The position numbers were made by a program, and so were the translations under genes. Positions 28,448-37,881 of a DNA stretch of 64,000 bases are shown here, piece after piece. Source of the stretch: Streptomyces varsoviensis (GTDB taxonomy: Bacteria > Actinomycetota > Actinomycetes > Streptomycetales > Streptomycetaceae); NCBI RefSeq assembly GCF_000718635.1, contig NZ_JOBF01000008.1, positions 1-64,000 on the forward strand, given 5' to 3'. Below the pieces are notes generated by a model that saw only the letters and a program-made list of their open reading frames with translations, was not told the origin of the DNA and ran no database searches. The stretch's first letter is position 1, and every line of letters begins with the position of its first letter.

Positions 28448-28987
28448 TTACTTACCAGCCTTTCCGACCTTGCGGCGGATGACCTCACCCGCGTACTTCA
28501 CGCCCTTGGCCTTGTAGGGGTCGGGCTTGCGAAGCTTGCGGATGTTGGCGGCGACCTCGCCGACCTTCTGCTTGTCGATGCCCTCGACGCTCAGCTTGGT
28601 CGGGGACTCGACCTTGAAGGAGATGCCCTCGGGCGCCTCGACGAGGATGGGGTGGCTGTAGCCCAGCGAGAACTCCAGGTTGGAGCCCTTCGCCTGGACG
28701 CGGTAGCCGACACCGCTGATCTCAAGAGCCTTGCTGTAGCCCGTGGTCACGCCGGTGATCATGTTCGCCACCAGCGTGCGGGACAGGCCGTGCAGGGCCT
28801 TGTTCTGACGCTCGTCGTTCGGGCGGGTGACGGTCAGTGCGCCGTCCTCACCCTTGGCGACCTCGATGGGCGCGGCGACGGTGTGGGAGAGCGAACCCTT
28901 GGGGCCCTTCACCTGAACCGTACGGCCATCGATGGTGACGTCCACACCAGCGGGAACCTGGATGGGCAGCCGTCCAATTCGCGACAT
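28448..28987 (-). CDS. rplF: 50S ribosomal protein L6
   Basis: A 179-aa L6, made of two related alpha/beta domains. It starts [19 protein letters not shown] and shows the conserved C-terminal region [18 protein letters not shown]6 lies near the factor-binding site of the 50S subunit. It is 21 bp behind rpsH. Length and sequence are ordinary for Streptomyces. Confidence 0.98.
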   Translation of the reverse strand: MSRIGRLPIQVPAGVDVTIDGRTVQVKGPKGSLSHTVAAPIEVAKGEDGALTVTRPNDERQNKALHGLSRTLVANMITGVTTGYSKALEISGVGYRVQAKGSNLEFSLGYSHPILVEAPEGISFKVESPTKLSVEGIDKQKVGEVAANIRKLRKPDPYKAKGVKYAGEVIRRKVGKAGK

Positions 28988-29008
28988 TGGCTATTCCTCC
29001 GTTCCCGA

Positions 29009-29407
29009 TTACCAGACGTAGGCGAGGACTTCCCCACCCACGCCCTTCTTGCTGGCCTGCTGACCGGTGAGGAGACCGTGGGACGTGGAGATGATCGCCA
29101 CGCCCAGGCCGCCGAGCACCTTCGGCAGGTTGGTGGACTTTGCGTAGACCCGCAGGCCCGGCTTGGAGATGCGCTTGATGCCGGCGATCGAGCGCTCGCG
29201 GTTCGGGCCGAATTTCAGCTGGAGGGTGAGGCTCTTGCCGACCTCGGCGTCCTCGACCTTCCAGCCGGTGATGTAGCCCTCCTGCTGGAGGATCTCCGCG
29301 ATGTGCGACTTGATCTTGCTGTGCGGCATGGCGACCTCGTCGTGGTACGCCGAGTTCGCGTTCCGCAGACGGGTCAGCATGTCTGCGATCGGATCAGTCA
29401 TGGTCAT
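29009..29407 (-). CDS. rpsH: 30S ribosomal protein S8
   Basis: A 132-aa S8, starting [20 protein letters not shown] and ending [20 protein letters not shown]. The C-terminal STSHGLLT motif is the 16S rRNA contact. S8 represses the spc operon in E. coli. Here an unusual 235-bp gap precedes the gene, and a hairpin overlapping the rpsZ stop codon (29622-29650) lies at its far end, so S8-dependent control in this gap is conceivable but untested. A second in-frame ATG two codons later is also possible. Confidence 0.97.
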   Translation of the reverse strand: MTMTDPIADMLTRLRNANSAYHDEVAMPHSKIKSHIAEILQQEGYITGWKVEDAEVGKSLTLQLKFGPNRERSIAGIKRISKPGLRVYAKSTNLPKVLGGLGVAIISTSHGLLTGQQASKKGVGGEVLAYVW

Positions 29408-29621
29408 GAATTGGCCTTCGGCCTCTCTCGCCGCGGTTTCCTGTGTGCGCCATCCCTCTCCCCGGGCAAGGCCGGGACGGGTGCGGTGCGGGGACCTACG
29501 GCGTAGTAAGCGACGTTAAGCGGGCAGGGCCCGCGTGCGGTCATGGGCGGCGGGCGCCCAACCCTTCAACCCTACGCGAGTATCGGGAAGGGGCCCGCCG
29601 ACCAGGATGCTTACCGAGAGC

Positions 29622-29650
29622 CCTGGTATCCCAAGTGGGGATTTACCAGG
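29622..29650 (-). promoter_or_regulatory. Hairpin overlapping the rpsZ stop codon
   Basis: In minus-strand RNA CCUGGUA pairs with UACCAGG and UCCC with GGGA, leaving two bulged A residues. The 5' arm contains the UAA stop of rpsZ. The structure precedes the long rpsZ-rpsH gap. Confidence 0.5.
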
Positions 29651-29828
29651 AGCTCTTGGTCACGCCCGGCAGCTCGCCGCGGTGAGCCATCTCACGGAGG
29701 CACACGCGGCACAGGCCGAACTTGCGGTAGACGGAGTGCGGCCGGCCGCAGCGCTGGCAGCGGTTGTACGCGCGCACAGCGAACTTCGGCTTGCGGGCGG
29801 CCTTAGCGATCAGAGCCTTCTTCGCCAC
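29643..29828 (-). CDS. rpsZ: 30S ribosomal protein S14, type Z
   Basis: A 61-aa S14 of the short zinc-binding type. The four Cys ligands are in RCQRC and LCRVC. It starts at a GTG (29828) as [16 protein letters not shown] and lies 2 bp behind rplE. Being in the spc operon and containing zinc, it is the housekeeping form; a Zn-independent rpsN copy would be expected elsewhere. A 235-bp gap follows before rpsH. Confidence 0.97.
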   Translation of the reverse strand: MAKKALIAKAARKPKFAVRAYNRCQRCGRPHSVYRKFGLCRVCLREMAHRGELPGVTKSSW

Positions 29829-29830
29829 GG

Positions 29831-30391
29831 TCAGTTCTCCTTGAACGGGAAGCCGAGGTGACGAAGCAGGGCCCGGCCCTCGTCGTCGTTGGTCGCCGTG
29901 GTGACCACGGTGATGTCCATGCCCCGGACCCGGTCGATCTTGTCCTGGTCGATCTCGTGGAACATGACCTGCTCCGTGAGACCGAAGGTGTAGTTGCCGC
30001 GGCCGTCGAACTGCTTCGGGGACAGGCCACGGAAGTCGCGGATGCGCGGCAGCGCGAGCGACAGCGTACGGTCCAGGAACTCCCACATGCGGTCACCGCG
30101 GAGGGTGACGTGGCAGCCGATGGGCTGCCCCTCGCGCAGCTTGAACTGCGCGATCGACTTGCGGGCCTTCGTCACGGCCGGCTTCTGGCCGGTGATCGTG
30201 GTGAGGTCGCGAATAGCGCCGTCGATCAGCTTGGAGTCGCGGGCGGCGTCGCCCACACCCATGTTGACCACGATCTTGGTCAGACCGGGGACCTGCATGA
30301 CGTTCTCGTACGAGAACTGCTCACGCAGCTTGCCCACGATCTCTTCGCGGTAGCGCGTCTTGAGACGCGGCGCGTTGGTGGTGGCAGTCAT
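29831..30391 (-). CDS. rplE: 50S ribosomal protein L5
   Basis: A 186-aa L5, a 5S rRNA binder of the central protuberance. It contains [20 protein letters not shown] and [20 protein letters not shown], both typical. Its ATG overlaps the last base of the rplX stop, so L24 and L5 are translated together. The N-terminal 8 residues (TATTNAPR) are a small actinobacterial extension. Confidence 0.98.
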   Translation of the reverse strand: MTATTNAPRLKTRYREEIVGKLREQFSYENVMQVPGLTKIVVNMGVGDAARDSKLIDGAIRDLTTITGQKPAVTKARKSIAQFKLREGQPIGCHVTLRGDRMWEFLDRTLSLALPRIRDFRGLSPKQFDGRGNYTFGLTEQVMFHEIDQDKIDRVRGMDITVVTTATNDDEGRALLRHLGFPFKEN

Positions 30392-30714
30392 CAGATGTCC
30401 TCACCCGTCCGCTTGGCAACGCGGATCTTGTTGCCCTCGTCGTCGAAGCGGTATCCGACGCGGGTGACGACCTTCTTGCCGTCCTTCTCCACGACGAGCT
30501 GAACATTGCTCACGTGAATGGGGGCCTCGGTCGTGACAATGCCGCCGGTCTTCGAACCACGAGCCGTCTGGCCGGCCTTGGTGTGCTTCTTGACCCGGTT
30601 GACACCCTCGACGAGGACGCGGTCGTCGGCGGGGTAGGCCACGATGACCTTGCCCTGCTTGCCCTTGTCCTTACCGGTGATGACCTGAACCAGGTCGCCC
30701 TTCTTGACCTTCAT
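30391..30714 (-). CDS. rplX: 50S ribosomal protein L24
   Basis: A 107-aa L24 with an N-terminal KOW motif ([20 protein letters not shown]). L24 starts large-subunit folding by binding the 5' domain of 23S rRNA. It lies 2 bp behind rplN and overlaps rplE by one base. No anomaly is seen. Confidence 0.98.
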   Translation of the reverse strand: MKVKKGDLVQVITGKDKGKQGKVIVAYPADDRVLVEGVNRVKKHTKAGQTARGSKTGGIVTTEAPIHVSNVQLVVEKDGKKVVTRVGYRFDDEGNKIRVAKRTGEDI

Positions 30715-30716
30715 GG

Positions 30717-31085
30717 TTACAGCACCTCCGGCGCGAGCGAGATGATCTTCATGAACTTCTTCTCGCGCAGCTCACGGCCGACCGGGCCGAAGATGCGGGT
30801 GCCGCGAGGGTCACCGTCGTTCTTCAGAACGACAGCGGCGTTCTCGTCGAAGCGGATGTACGAGCCATCGGGGCGGCGGCGCTCCTTGACGGTGCGCACG
30901 ATGACCGCCTTGACGACGTCACCCTTCTTCACGTTGCCACCGGGGATCGCATCCTTGACGGTGGCGACGATGACGTCACCGATGCCCGCGTAGCGACGAC
31001 CCGAGCCACCGAGAACACGGATGCAAAGGATTTCCTTGGCACCAGTGTTGTCGGCGACCCGAAGTCGCGACTCCTGCTGGATCAC
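30717..31085 (-). CDS. rplN: 50S ribosomal protein L14
   Basis: A 122-aa L14, starting [19 protein letters not shown] and containing the signature [16 protein letters not shown]. It forms intersubunit bridges with 16S rRNA. It is the first gene of the spc part of the fused cluster. The 101 bp upstream hold a perfect 15-bp hairpin and a second 8-bp hairpin that separate it from the S10 part. Confidence 0.98.
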   Translation of the reverse strand: MIQQESRLRVADNTGAKEILCIRVLGGSGRRYAGIGDVIVATVKDAIPGGNVKKGDVVKAVIVRTVKERRRPDGSYIRFDENAAVVLKNDGDPRGTRIFGPVGRELREKKFMKIISLAPEVL

Positions 31086-31113
31086 GTCTATCTCCTGATC
31101 GTCTGCCGGTTCC

Positions 31114-31148
31114 CGGGGAGGTCCGTGAGCGGGTCACGGACCTCCCCG
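31114..31148 (-). promoter_or_regulatory. 15-bp hairpin between rpsQ and rplN
   Basis: The arms 31114-31128 and 31134-31148 are perfectly complementary (15 bp, loop of 5). The structure lies at the S10/spc junction, 28 bp before the rplN start. It has no T run after it. It is probably an attenuator or a processing site. Confidence 0.65.
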
Positions 31149-31164
31149 AGCCTGGCGGAACTCA

Positions 31165-31184
31165 CTTGGGGGAAGCCCCCCAAG
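31165..31184 (-). promoter_or_regulatory. Short hairpin after rpsQ
   Basis: CTTGGGGG (8 bp) pairs with CCCCCAAG across a 4-nt loop, two bases beyond the rpsQ stop. It may act together with the 15-bp hairpin 17 bp further on. Confidence 0.45.
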
Positions 31185-31186
31185 AA

Positions 31187-31468
31187 TTACTTGGCCTTTT
31201 CGAGGATCTCGACGATGCGCCAGCGCTTCGTGGCGGACAGCGGCCGGGTCTCCATGAGGAGGACGCGGTCGCCGACGCCGGCGGCGTTCTGCTCGTCGTG
31301 CGCCTTGAGCTTGTTCGTACGGCGCATGACCTTGCCGTACAGCGCGTGCTTGACGCGGTCCTCGACAGCGACGACGACGGTCTTGTCCATCTTGTCGCTC
31401 ACCACGAGGCCCTCACGGGTCTTGCGGAAGCCGCGCTCGTTCGTCTCAGTCACATTCTTCTCGCTCAT
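31187..31468 (-). CDS. rpsQ: 30S ribosomal protein S17
   Basis: A 93-aa S17 with an OB fold. It has [19 protein letters not shown] and [20 protein letters not shown], the family signature. Its ATG overlaps the rpmC stop by one base (TGATG). It is the last gene of the S10 part. Two hairpins follow before rplN. Confidence 0.98.
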   Translation of the reverse strand: MSEKNVTETNERGFRKTREGLVVSDKMDKTVVVAVEDRVKHALYGKVMRRTNKLKAHDEQNAAGVGDRVLLMETRPLSATKRWRIVEILEKAK

Positions 31469-31692
31469 CAGGCGCTCTCCACCGTCTCGATGCCGAGCTC
31501 GCGCTCGCGCATCAGGGTGTAGATCCGGGCGATGTCCTTGCGGACGGCCTTCAGCCGGCCGTGGTTTTCGAGCTGTCCGGTCGCCGCCTGGAAGCGGAGG
31601 TTGAACAGCTCCTCCTTGGCCTCACGCAGCTTCGCGACGAGATCCTCGTCGTTCAGCTCACGCAGCTCGGTCGCCTTGGTACCGGCCGCCAT
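31468..31692 (-). CDS. rpmC: 50S ribosomal protein L29
   Basis: A 74-aa L29, a two-helix protein near the nascent-chain exit that helps form the docking site for trigger factor and SRP. It contains [18 protein letters not shown] and [20 protein letters not shown] use ATG 31692, which overlaps the rplP stop (TGATG); a GTG one codon upstream is also possible. It overlaps rpsQ by one base. Confidence 0.97.
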   Translation of the reverse strand: MAAGTKATELRELNDEDLVAKLREAKEELFNLRFQAATGQLENHGRLKAVRKDIARIYTLMRERELGIETVESA

Positions 31693-32111
31693 CACGACTC
31701 ACCTGCCTCGCGCCGCACGATGCGGCACTTCATCGGAAGCTTGTGGGCGGCGCGGGTCAGCGCCTCCTTAGCGACCTTCTCGTTCGGGTAGGACAGCTCG
31801 AACATCACCCGACCGGGCTTGACGTTCGCGATCCACCACTCCGGCGAACCCTTACCGGAACCCATGCGGGTCTCGGCGGGCTTCTTCGTGAGCGGCCGGT
31901 CCGGGTAGATGTTGATCCAGACCTTGCCGCCACGCTTGATGTGGCGGGTCATGGCGATACGGGCGGCCTCGATCTGACGGTTCGTCACGTAGGCCGGGGT
32001 CACCGCCTGGATGCCATACTCACCGAACGCGATCTCGGTGCCGCCCTTGGCCATGCCCGAACGCTTCGGGTGGTGCTGCTTGCGGTGCTTGACCCTGCGA
32101 GGGATCAGCAT
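31692..32111 (-). CDS. rplP: 50S ribosomal protein L16
   Basis: A 139-aa L16, starting [15 protein letters not shown]. It contains the signature [20 protein letters not shown] and [19 protein letters not shown]16 contacts A-site tRNA and is a target of evernimicin/avilamycin resistance in other bacteria; the region looks wild type. It lies 5 bp behind rpsC. Confidence 0.98.
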   Translation of the reverse strand: MLIPRRVKHRKQHHPKRSGMAKGGTEIAFGEYGIQAVTPAYVTNRQIEAARIAMTRHIKRGGKVWINIYPDRPLTKKPAETRMGSGKGSPEWWIANVKPGRVMFELSYPNEKVAKEALTRAAHKLPMKCRIVRREAGES

Positions 32112-32116
32112 GTCGG

Positions 32117-32959
32117 TCAGGCCTCCGTTCCGGTGCTCTCAGCGGCCGGAGCGGCAGCGGCCTCGGCCTTGGGGGCCTCGGCCGCCGGCGCCGACTGCTG
32201 CTGCGGCTTGCGGCCGCGGCCGCCACGCTCGCCGCCGCGGCCACCACGGGCCGGACGGTCGCTGCCGCCCGCGCCACCGCGGGACGGGCGGTTGCCCGCA
32301 CGCGCGGCCGCGTTCTCGGCGCGGACCTCGGCGATGTTCTTGACGTCGCCCTTGTAGATCCAGACCTTCACGCCGATGCGGCCGAAGGTCGTCTTGGCCT
32401 CGAAGAAGCCGTAGTCCACGTTGGCGCGGAGCGTGTGCAGGGGCACGCGGCCCTCGCGGTAGAACTCCGAGCGGGACATCTCGGCGCCGCCGAGACGGCC
32501 GCCGCACTGGATCTTGATGCCCTTGGCACCGGCCTTCATCGTCGACTGCATGCTCTTGCGCATGGCCCGACGGAAGGAGACGCGGGAGGAGAGCTGCTCG
32601 GCGACGGCCTGCGCCACGAGCTGGGCGTCCACCTCGGGGTTCTTGACCTCAAGGATGTTCAGCTGAACCTGCTTGCCGGTCAGCTTCTCCAGCTCGCCGC
32701 GGATGCGGTCGGCCTCCGCGCCGCGACGGCCGATGACGATGCCCGGCCGGGCGGTGTGGATGTCGACGCGGACGCGGTCGCGAGTGCGCTCGATCTCGAC
32801 CTTGGAGATACCGGCGCGCTCCATGCCCTTCGTCATCATGCGACGAATGGCGACGTCTTCCTTGACGTAGTCCTTGTAGAGCTTGTCGGCGTACCAACGC
32901 GACTTGAAGTCGGTGGTAATGCCGAGTCGGAACCCGTGCGGGTTAACCTTCTGGCCCAT
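32117..32959 (-). CDS. rpsC: 30S ribosomal protein S3
   Basis: A 280-aa S3. The KH domain (about 40-110) has [16 protein letters not shown], and the C-terminal domain contains [27 protein letters not shown] sequence. Beyond residue about 215 a long Arg/Gly-rich then Ala/Glu-rich tail makes it longer than the E. coli protein (233 aa), as in other Streptomyces. The ATG overlaps the rplV stop (TAATG). S3 forms part of the mRNA entry channel. Confidence 0.98.
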   Translation of the reverse strand: MGQKVNPHGFRLGITTDFKSRWYADKLYKDYVKEDVAIRRMMTKGMERAGISKVEIERTRDRVRVDIHTARPGIVIGRRGAEADRIRGELEKLTGKQVQLNILEVKNPEVDAQLVAQAVAEQLSSRVSFRRAMRKSMQSTMKAGAKGIKIQCGGRLGGAEMSRSEFYREGRVPLHTLRANVDYGFFEAKTTFGRIGVKVWIYKGDVKNIAEVRAENAAARAGNRPSRGGAGGSDRPARGGRGGERGGRGRKPQQQSAPAAEAPKAEAAAAPAAESTGTEA

Positions 32960-33306
32960 TACCGGGTTCCTTCCTTGCTGCTGACGACCACGGTGATGTG
33001 GCTGGTCCGCTTGCGGATCCGGTAGGCGCGGCCCTGGGCGCGCGGACGGAACCGCTTCAGGGTCGGGCCCTCGTCGACGTACGCCTCGGAGATGACGAGG
33101 CTGCCGGCGTCGGTGTGGTCGTAGTTGTGCGCGGCGTTGGCAATGGCGCTGTCCAGCACCTTGCCCACCGGCACGCTCGCGGCCTGCGGGGCGAAACGCA
33201 GGACCGCCTGAGCCTCCGTGGCGTCCATGCCACGGATAAGGTCCACCACGCGGCGGGCCTTCATGGGCGTGACGCGGATGTACCGCGCCTGGGCCCTGGC
33301 TTCCAT
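32959..33306 (-). CDS. rplV: 50S ribosomal protein L22
   Basis: A 115-aa L22. It begins [19 protein letters not shown], and the beta-hairpin that reaches into the exit tunnel is near [23 protein letters not shown] 33306 is preferred to the ATG 8 codons upstream because GAAGGGA precedes it at the right distance and because it gives the standard length. It overlaps rpsC by one base and lies 41 bp behind rpsS. Confidence 0.97.
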   Translation of the reverse strand: MEARAQARYIRVTPMKARRVVDLIRGMDATEAQAVLRFAPQAASVPVGKVLDSAIANAAHNYDHTDAGSLVISEAYVDEGPTLKRFRPRAQGRAYRIRKRTSHITVVVSSKEGTR

Positions 33307-33347
33307 GGTTGTCCCTTCGGTGTCAGTCATAGTCTTCGCACCCCGCC

Positions 33348-33629
33348 TTAGCGGCGCTTCGACTTGCGGTCGTCCTTGACGTGGCCGCGGAAGGTGCGGG
33401 TCGGCGCAAACTCGCCGAGCTTGTGGCCGACCATGGACTCGGTGACGAACACCGGAACATGGGTCTTGCCGTTGTGCACCGCGAGCGTGTGGCCGAGCAT
33501 GGCCGGCACGATCATGGAGCGACGGGACCAGGTCTTGATGACGTTGTGGGTACCGGCCTCGTTCTGAGCGTCCACCTTCTTGATCAGGTGGTCGTCGACG
33601 AAGGGCCCCTTCTTGAGACTACGCGGCAT
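33348..33629 (-). CDS. rpsS: 30S ribosomal protein S19
   Basis: A 93-aa S19, starting [18 protein letters not shown]. It contains the signature YTHNV-like [16 protein letters not shown] and [15 protein letters not shown]19 makes a pair with S13 at the head of the 30S subunit. It lies 12 bp behind rplB in the standard S10 order. Confidence 0.98.
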   Translation of the reverse strand: MPRSLKKGPFVDDHLIKKVDAQNEAGTHNVIKTWSRRSMIVPAMLGHTLAVHNGKTHVPVFVTESMVGHKLGEFAPTRTFRGHVKDDRKSKRR

Positions 33630-33641
33630 CTAAACCCGCTC

Positions 33642-34478
33642 CTAGCGCTTCTTGTTCGTCTTGCGGCGGCGGACGATGTACTTGTTGCTGGCCTTCTTCG
33701 GCGAGCGAGTACGACCCTCCTTCTGACCCCACGGCGAGACCGGGTGGCGACCACCGGAGGTCTTGCCCTCACCACCACCGTGCGGGTGGTCAACGGGGTT
33801 CATGGCGACACCGCGGACGGTCGGGCGAACGCCCTTCCAGCGCATACGGCCGGCCTTGCCCCAGTTGATGTTCGACTGCTCGGCGTTGCCGACCTCGCCG
33901 ACGGTGGCGCGGCAGCGGATGTCGACCAGTCGGACCTCGCCGGAGGGCATGCGCAGGTGGGCGTAGGCGCCCTCCTTCGCCAGGAGCTGGACCGAAGAGC
34001 CCGCGGAACGGGCGATCTTCGCGCCGCCGCCGGGGCGCATCTCGATGGCGTGGATGACCGTACCCACCGGGATGTTGCGCAGCGGGAGGTTGTTGCCCGG
34101 CTTGATGTCGGCGCCGGGGCCGTTCTCGACCCGGTCGCCCTGCGAGAGCTTGGCCGGGGCGAGGATGTAGCGCTTCTCGCCGTCCAGGTAGTGGAGCAGC
34201 GCGATGCGCGCGGTGCGGTTGGGGTCGTACTCGATGTGCGCGACCTTGGCCGGCACGCCGTCCTTGTCGTGACGACGGAAGTCGATCACGCGGTAGGCGC
34301 GCTTGTGGCCACCGCCCTGGTGGCGAACGGTCACACGACCGGCGTTGTTACGGCCGCCCTTGCTGTGCAGGGGGCGGACCAGCGACTTCTCCGGCGTGGA
34401 CCGCGTGATCTCGACAAAGTCGGCGACGCTGGAGCCACGACGGCCCGGGGTCGTCGGCTTGTACTTGCGGATACCCAT
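33642..34478 (-). CDS. rplB: 50S ribosomal protein L2
   Basis: A 278-aa L2, essential for peptidyl-transferase assembly. It starts [20 protein letters not shown]. The C-terminal region [20 protein letters not shown] includes the conserved His implicated in peptidyl transfer. It ends [18 protein letters not shown]. It lies 41 bp behind rplW. Length and sequence are ordinary. Confidence 0.98.
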   Translation of the reverse strand: MGIRKYKPTTPGRRGSSVADFVEITRSTPEKSLVRPLHSKGGRNNAGRVTVRHQGGGHKRAYRVIDFRRHDKDGVPAKVAHIEYDPNRTARIALLHYLDGEKRYILAPAKLSQGDRVENGPGADIKPGNNLPLRNIPVGTVIHAIEMRPGGGAKIARSAGSSVQLLAKEGAYAHLRMPSGEVRLVDIRCRATVGEVGNAEQSNINWGKAGRMRWKGVRPTVRGVAMNPVDHPHGGGEGKTSGGRHPVSPWGQKEGRTRSPKKASNKYIVRRRKTNKKR

Positions 34479-34519
34479 TTCTCAGTCCTCGTCCGATTTC
34501 GGACGACTCGGACTCCTAT

Positions 34520-34849
34520 TTAGGAGACCGGGCCGCCGAAGATGTCGATACGGTCGCCCTCAACGAGGGTCACGATGGCGCGCTTGGTGTCCTTGCGCTT
34601 GCCGAAACCGGTGCGGGTGCGCTTGCGCTTGCCCGGCCGGTTGATCGTGTTGACCCCGGAGACCTTGACCGAGAAGACCGCCTCGACGGCCTGCTTGATC
34701 TGGGTCTTGTTGGCACGCGGGTCGACGATGAACGTGTACTTGTTCTCGTCCAGCAGCGCGTAGCTCTTCTCGGAGACCACCGGCTTGACCAGGATGTCAC
34801 GGGGGTCCGTGAAGGTCTTGCTGGTGATGACCGCTGCGGTCTCACTCAT
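34520..34849 (-). CDS. rplW: 50S ribosomal protein L23
   Basis: A 109-aa L23, a ribosomal tunnel-exit protein that binds trigger factor and SRP. It contains [37 protein letters not shown] and the basic [17 protein letters not shown] loop. ATG 34849 overlaps the rplD stop by one base; the longer upstream frame is a shadow of rplD. Confidence 0.98.
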   Translation of the reverse strand: MSETAAVITSKTFTDPRDILVKPVVSEKSYALLDENKYTFIVDPRANKTQIKQAVEAVFSVKVSGVNTINRPGKRKRTRTGFGKRKDTKRAIVTLVEGDRIDIFGGPVS

Positions 34850-35523
34850 CAGGCTTCGCTCCCTTCGAGCTCGGCCTCGGAGGCGACAGCCTTGGCAGCC
34901 GCGGCCGGACCGGCCACGAAGGACTCGAAGGCGGCCTGCGTGAAGACCACGTCGTCGGAGACGAGCACGTCGTACGTGTTCAGCTGGCCCGGCTCCAGGA
35001 TGTGCACCTGGGGCAGGTTGCGGGCGGAGAGCCACGCGGCCTCGTCGGACCGGTCGGCGACCAGGAGCAGGTTCTTGCGCTCGCTGATCTTGCCGAACAG
35101 GGTCTTCGCGGCCTTCGTGGAGACCTCGCCCTCGACCACGCCGGTGACGACGTGGACACGGGAGTGGCGCGCCCGGTCGGAGAGGGCCCCGCGCAGGGCG
35201 GCGGCCTTCATCTTCTTGGGCGTCCGCTGCGAGTAGTCGCGCGGCACGGGACCGTGCACAACGCCACCACCGGCGAACTGCGGGGCGCGGGTCGAGCCCT
35301 GGCGGGCGCGGCCGGTGCCCTTCTGGCGGTACGGCTTCTTGCCACCGCCGCGGACCTCGCCACGGGTCTTGGTCTTGTGCGTGCCCTGACGGGCAGCCGC
35401 GAGCTGGGCGACGACGACCTGGTGGATCAGCGGAATGCTGACCTGCGCGCCGAAGATCCCCTCGGGGAGCTCGACGGTCCCGGCCTTGTCGCCCGCCGGC
35501 GAAAGGATGTCAATGGTGCTCAT
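34849..35523 (-). CDS. rplD: 50S ribosomal protein L4
   Basis: A 224-aa L4. It has the tunnel-loop region [20 protein letters not shown] and [16 protein letters not shown], where macrolide-resistance mutations occur in other bacteria; no change is obvious. L4 autoregulates the S10 operon in E. coli; the leader of this cluster is described upstream of rpsJ. The C-terminus has a short Ala/Glu tail. It lies 8 bp behind rplC. Confidence 0.98.
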   Translation of the reverse strand: MSTIDILSPAGDKAGTVELPEGIFGAQVSIPLIHQVVVAQLAAARQGTHKTKTRGEVRGGGKKPYRQKGTGRARQGSTRAPQFAGGGVVHGPVPRDYSQRTPKKMKAAALRGALSDRARHSRVHVVTGVVEGEVSTKAAKTLFGKISERKNLLLVADRSDEAAWLSARNLPQVHILEPGQLNTYDVLVSDDVVFTQAAFESFVAGPAAAAKAVASEAELEGSEA

Positions 35524-35531
35524 CGGTTACC

Positions 35532-36176
35532 TCAGGCCCCCTTGGCCGCGGTACGGACCAGGACGAGGCCGCCATTCGGACCAGGAACCGCTCCCTTGAT
35601 CAGGAGCAGGCCCTTCTCCGCGTCAACGGCGTGAACGGTCAGGTTCTGGGTGGTGACCCGCTCGTTGCCCATGCGGCCCGCCATGCGCAGGCCCTTGAAC
35701 ACGCGGCCCGGGGTGGCGCAGCCACCGATGGAGCCGGGCGAGCGGTGCTTGCGCTGGGTGCCGTGGCCGGCGCCCAGGCCCTTGAAGTTGTGACGCTTCA
35801 TGACACCGGCGAAGCCCTTGCCCTTGCTCTTGCCGGTGACGTCGACCTTGACGCCCGACTCGAACACGGCGGCGGTGATCTCCTGGCCGAGCGTGTACTC
35901 GGCGGCGTCGGAGGTCCGCAGCTCCACCAGGTGGCGGCGCGGGGTCACGTCGGCCTTGGCGAAGTGGCCCTTGAGGGGCTTGTTCACCTTGCGCGGGTCG
36001 ATCTCGCCGAAGGCGATCTGGACCGACTCGTAGCCATCGACATCGTTCTTGCGGACCTGGGTCACGACGCAGGGCCCGGCCTTGACGACCGTCACCGGGA
36101 CGACCCGGTTGTTCTCGTCCCAGACCTGGGTCATGCCGAGCTTCTCGCCCAGGACGCCCTTAATCTGCTTAGCCAT
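35532..36176 (-). CDS. rplC: 50S ribosomal protein L3
   Basis: A 214-aa L3, one of the first proteins in 50S assembly. It starts [20 protein letters not shown] and contains [34 protein letters not shown] and [12 protein letters not shown], the loop that approaches the peptidyl-transferase centre. It lies 13 bp behind rpsJ. The longer frame upstream is a shadow of rpsJ. Confidence 0.98.
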   Translation of the reverse strand: MAKQIKGVLGEKLGMTQVWDENNRVVPVTVVKAGPCVVTQVRKNDVDGYESVQIAFGEIDPRKVNKPLKGHFAKADVTPRRHLVELRTSDAAEYTLGQEITAAVFESGVKVDVTGKSKGKGFAGVMKRHNFKGLGAGHGTQRKHRSPGSIGGCATPGRVFKGLRMAGRMGNERVTTQNLTVHAVDAEKGLLLIKGAVPGPNGGLVLVRTAAKGA

Positions 36177-36189
36177 CTCGCGCGTCACC

Positions 36190-36498
36190 TCAGAGCTTGA
36201 TCTCGATGTCGACGCCCGCCGGCAGGTCGAGCCGCATGAGCGAGTCGACCGTCTTCGGCGTGGGGTCGAGGATGTCGATGAGGCGCTTGTGCGTACGCAT
36301 CTCGAAGTGCTCGCGCGCGTCCTTGTACTTGTGCGGCGACTTGATGACGCAGTACACGTTCTTCTCTGTGGGCAGCGGCACCGGGCCCGCGACCGACGCA
36401 CCAGTGCGGGTCACCGTCTCGACGATCTTCTTCGCCGAGGAGTCGATGACCTCGTGGTCGTAGGCCTTGAGCCGGATGCGGATCTTCTGTCCCGCCAT
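36190..36498 (-). CDS. rpsJ: 30S ribosomal protein S10
   Basis: A 102-aa S10, first gene of the S10-spc-alpha cluster. It contains [20 protein letters not shown], the loop [12 protein letters not shown] and [18 protein letters not shown] [18 protein letters not shown]10 is also a component (NusE) of antitermination complexes. ATG 36498 is used; the frame remains open upstream through the leader. Upstream lies a 516-bp region with a conserved block also found before rpsL. Confidence 0.98.
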   Translation of the reverse strand: MAGQKIRIRLKAYDHEVIDSSAKKIVETVTRTGASVAGPVPLPTEKNVYCVIKSPHKYKDAREHFEMRTHKRLIDILDPTPKTVDSLMRLDLPAGVDIEIKL

Positions 36499-36557
36499 GG
36501 CTACTTCGTAGTCCTGTCTCTCGTAACGCTCTGGGACTCGGTTCGTACGCGCCTTCC

Positions 36558-36587
36558 CTCCGACCCACGCGGTCGGGCGTGTCGCAC
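36558..36587 (-). promoter_or_regulatory. 30-nt leader block upstream of rpsJ, shared with rpsL
   Basis: This block differs at one base from 46076-46105. In minus-strand sense it reads GTGCGACACGCCCGACCGCG and continues TGGGTCGGAG, so CCGACC-GCGTG-GGTCGG can form a small hairpin. It ends 60 nt before the rpsJ ATG; the str copy ends 53 nt before rpsL. Confidence 0.75.
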
Positions 36588-36598
36588 CCCTTCCGATT

Positions 36599-36621
36599 GA
36601 ATTCCTCCAGACGAGGAATTC
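36599..36621 (-). promoter_or_regulatory. Hairpin in the S10 leader
   Basis: A perfect 9-bp inverted repeat (GAATTCCTC, loop of 5) lies 12 bp upstream of the shared leader block. It has no counterpart in the str leader. Confidence 0.5.
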
Positions 36622-37001
36622 CCTGCGAAGGGGGTCGTGGGGGGAAAGCACCCACCGAGTGCCTGGCCGGGGCCGCGCTGACGCTTCCCGGAAGATTCCC
36701 GTACTTCCACCACGCTGCTCCGAAGACGGAGCGGCGAGGTGACGAGTACTGCGGGACTCGCTTCCAGTCCTCCCGGCGGGAGGCGCGCAGCATCGGCACT
36801 CAACCGAGCAACCCCGACAGTCTGCCATACGGGGCACAAGGCTGGCCAATCGAAGCGGAGCAGCGTACCCCACTCCGGCGCACCGCAAGCGCGCACTCCC
36901 CCCGGCGCGCCCCCGCCACCCCAAAAGTCACCCAGAGCCATCGGCGTCATCACATAGAGTGAACAACCGCCGGTAAACGCATAACTCACCTGAACGGCCC
37001 A

Positions 37002-37007
37002 TAGCGT
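37002..37007 (+). promoter_or_regulatory. -10 box of a probable leaderless promoter
   Basis: TAGCGT is followed by seven bases and then ATG 37015. No Shine-Dalgarno is seen. This is the same spacing as at 11476-11489. Confidence 0.5.
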
Positions 37008-37014
37008 CCACCTC

Positions 37015-37881
37015 ATGGTCAGCTCATCCCACGAGGCGATGCACCGGATCTTCCAGGAGGACCCGGGAATCTTCGCCCGTACCTTCCGGGCGCTCGGCAT
37101 CCCGTTCAGCGACCCCGTAGCGGTGTCGCTCCTGCCCACGGATCTCACGGAGACCAAGCCGCTGGAACGCCGGGTGGACACCCTGCTGCGGTTCGACACG
37201 GCGGAGGACGACGGCTTCCTCCTGCTCGTGGAGGCCCAGGGAAAGAAGGACCCCACCAAGCCGGCGAGCTGGGCGTACTACCTGGCGCACCTATGGGCCA
37301 AATACGGCACACCGCCCGTGCTCCTGGTCGTATGCCAGGACCGGACCACCGCCGCCTGGGCCTCCGGCCCCTTCACCATCGGCCCCGCCCAGTGGCCCGC
37401 GCTCACCCTCCGCCCACTCGTCCTGGGCCCCCACAACGTCCCCGTCATCACCGACGTCTCCGTCGCCGCCCGCGACGTCCCACTGGCAACACTGTCGGCC
37501 ATCACTCACGGTCGCGAGCCGAATGCCGATGCCATACTGAAAGCCCTCGCCTCAGCCCTGAAGACCGTCGACCAGTACACCGCCCGCGTCTTCACCGAAC
37601 TCACCGAACTCGGCCTGGGCAACGCCCCGGCAGCTCAGATCTGGAGGGACCTCATGGCGGCCGACCTCTCTTTCTTCCGCTCCGAAACGTCACAGAGGCT
37701 GCGGGCCGAGGGAGCGGCCCAGGTGGTCTTGGCCCTTCTCGACAAGCGCGGCATCGAGGTCCCCGAGGAAGCGCGCGAACGCATCACCGCCTGCCACGAC
37801 ACCGAAACCCTCATCACCTGGATGGCCCGCATCGATTCGGGCGCCTCAGTCACGGAACTCTTCGAAGAGGACGAGGCCTGA
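37015..37881 (+). CDS. Rpn/PD-(D/E)XK nuclease-like protein (transposase-related fold)
   Basis: A 288-aa protein of a family common in Streptomyces. Residues 53-90 show VDTLLRFD, then LLLVEAQGKKD, then SWAYYLAHLWAKYG. This Asp ... Glu-x-Gln pattern followed by an aromatic helix is typical of Rpn (recombination-promoting nuclease)/PD-(D/E)XK putative transposases; assignment is by motif only. The last about 75 residues form a helical domain starting LSFFRSETSQRLRAEG, which recurs twice in the next protein. The stop overlaps the next ATG (TGATG). It is probably a leaderless gene. Confidence 0.7.
   Translation: MVSSSHEAMHRIFQEDPGIFARTFRALGIPFSDPVAVSLLPTDLTETKPLERRVDTLLRFDTAEDDGFLLLVEAQGKKDPTKPASWAYYLAHLWAKYGTPPVLLVVCQDRTTAAWASGPFTIGPAQWPALTLRPLVLGPHNVPVITDVSVAARDVPLATLSAITHGREPNADAILKALASALKTVDQYTARVFTELTELGLGNAPAAQIWRDLMAADLSFFRSETSQRLRAEGAAQVVLALLDKRGIEVPEEARERITACHDTETLITWMARIDSGASVTELFEEDEA

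Larger units (their letters stand above)
36499..37014. other. S10-cluster upstream region
   Basis: A gene-free spacer between rpsJ (minus) and the divergent Rpn-like gene (plus). It holds the 30-nt block shared with the str operon, a GAATTCCTC hairpin, and a leaderless -10 box for the plus-strand gene. The S10 promoter is not clear: CAGACT (around 36828-36833 on the minus strand) is a weak -10 candidate without a good -35. Confidence 0.5.
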
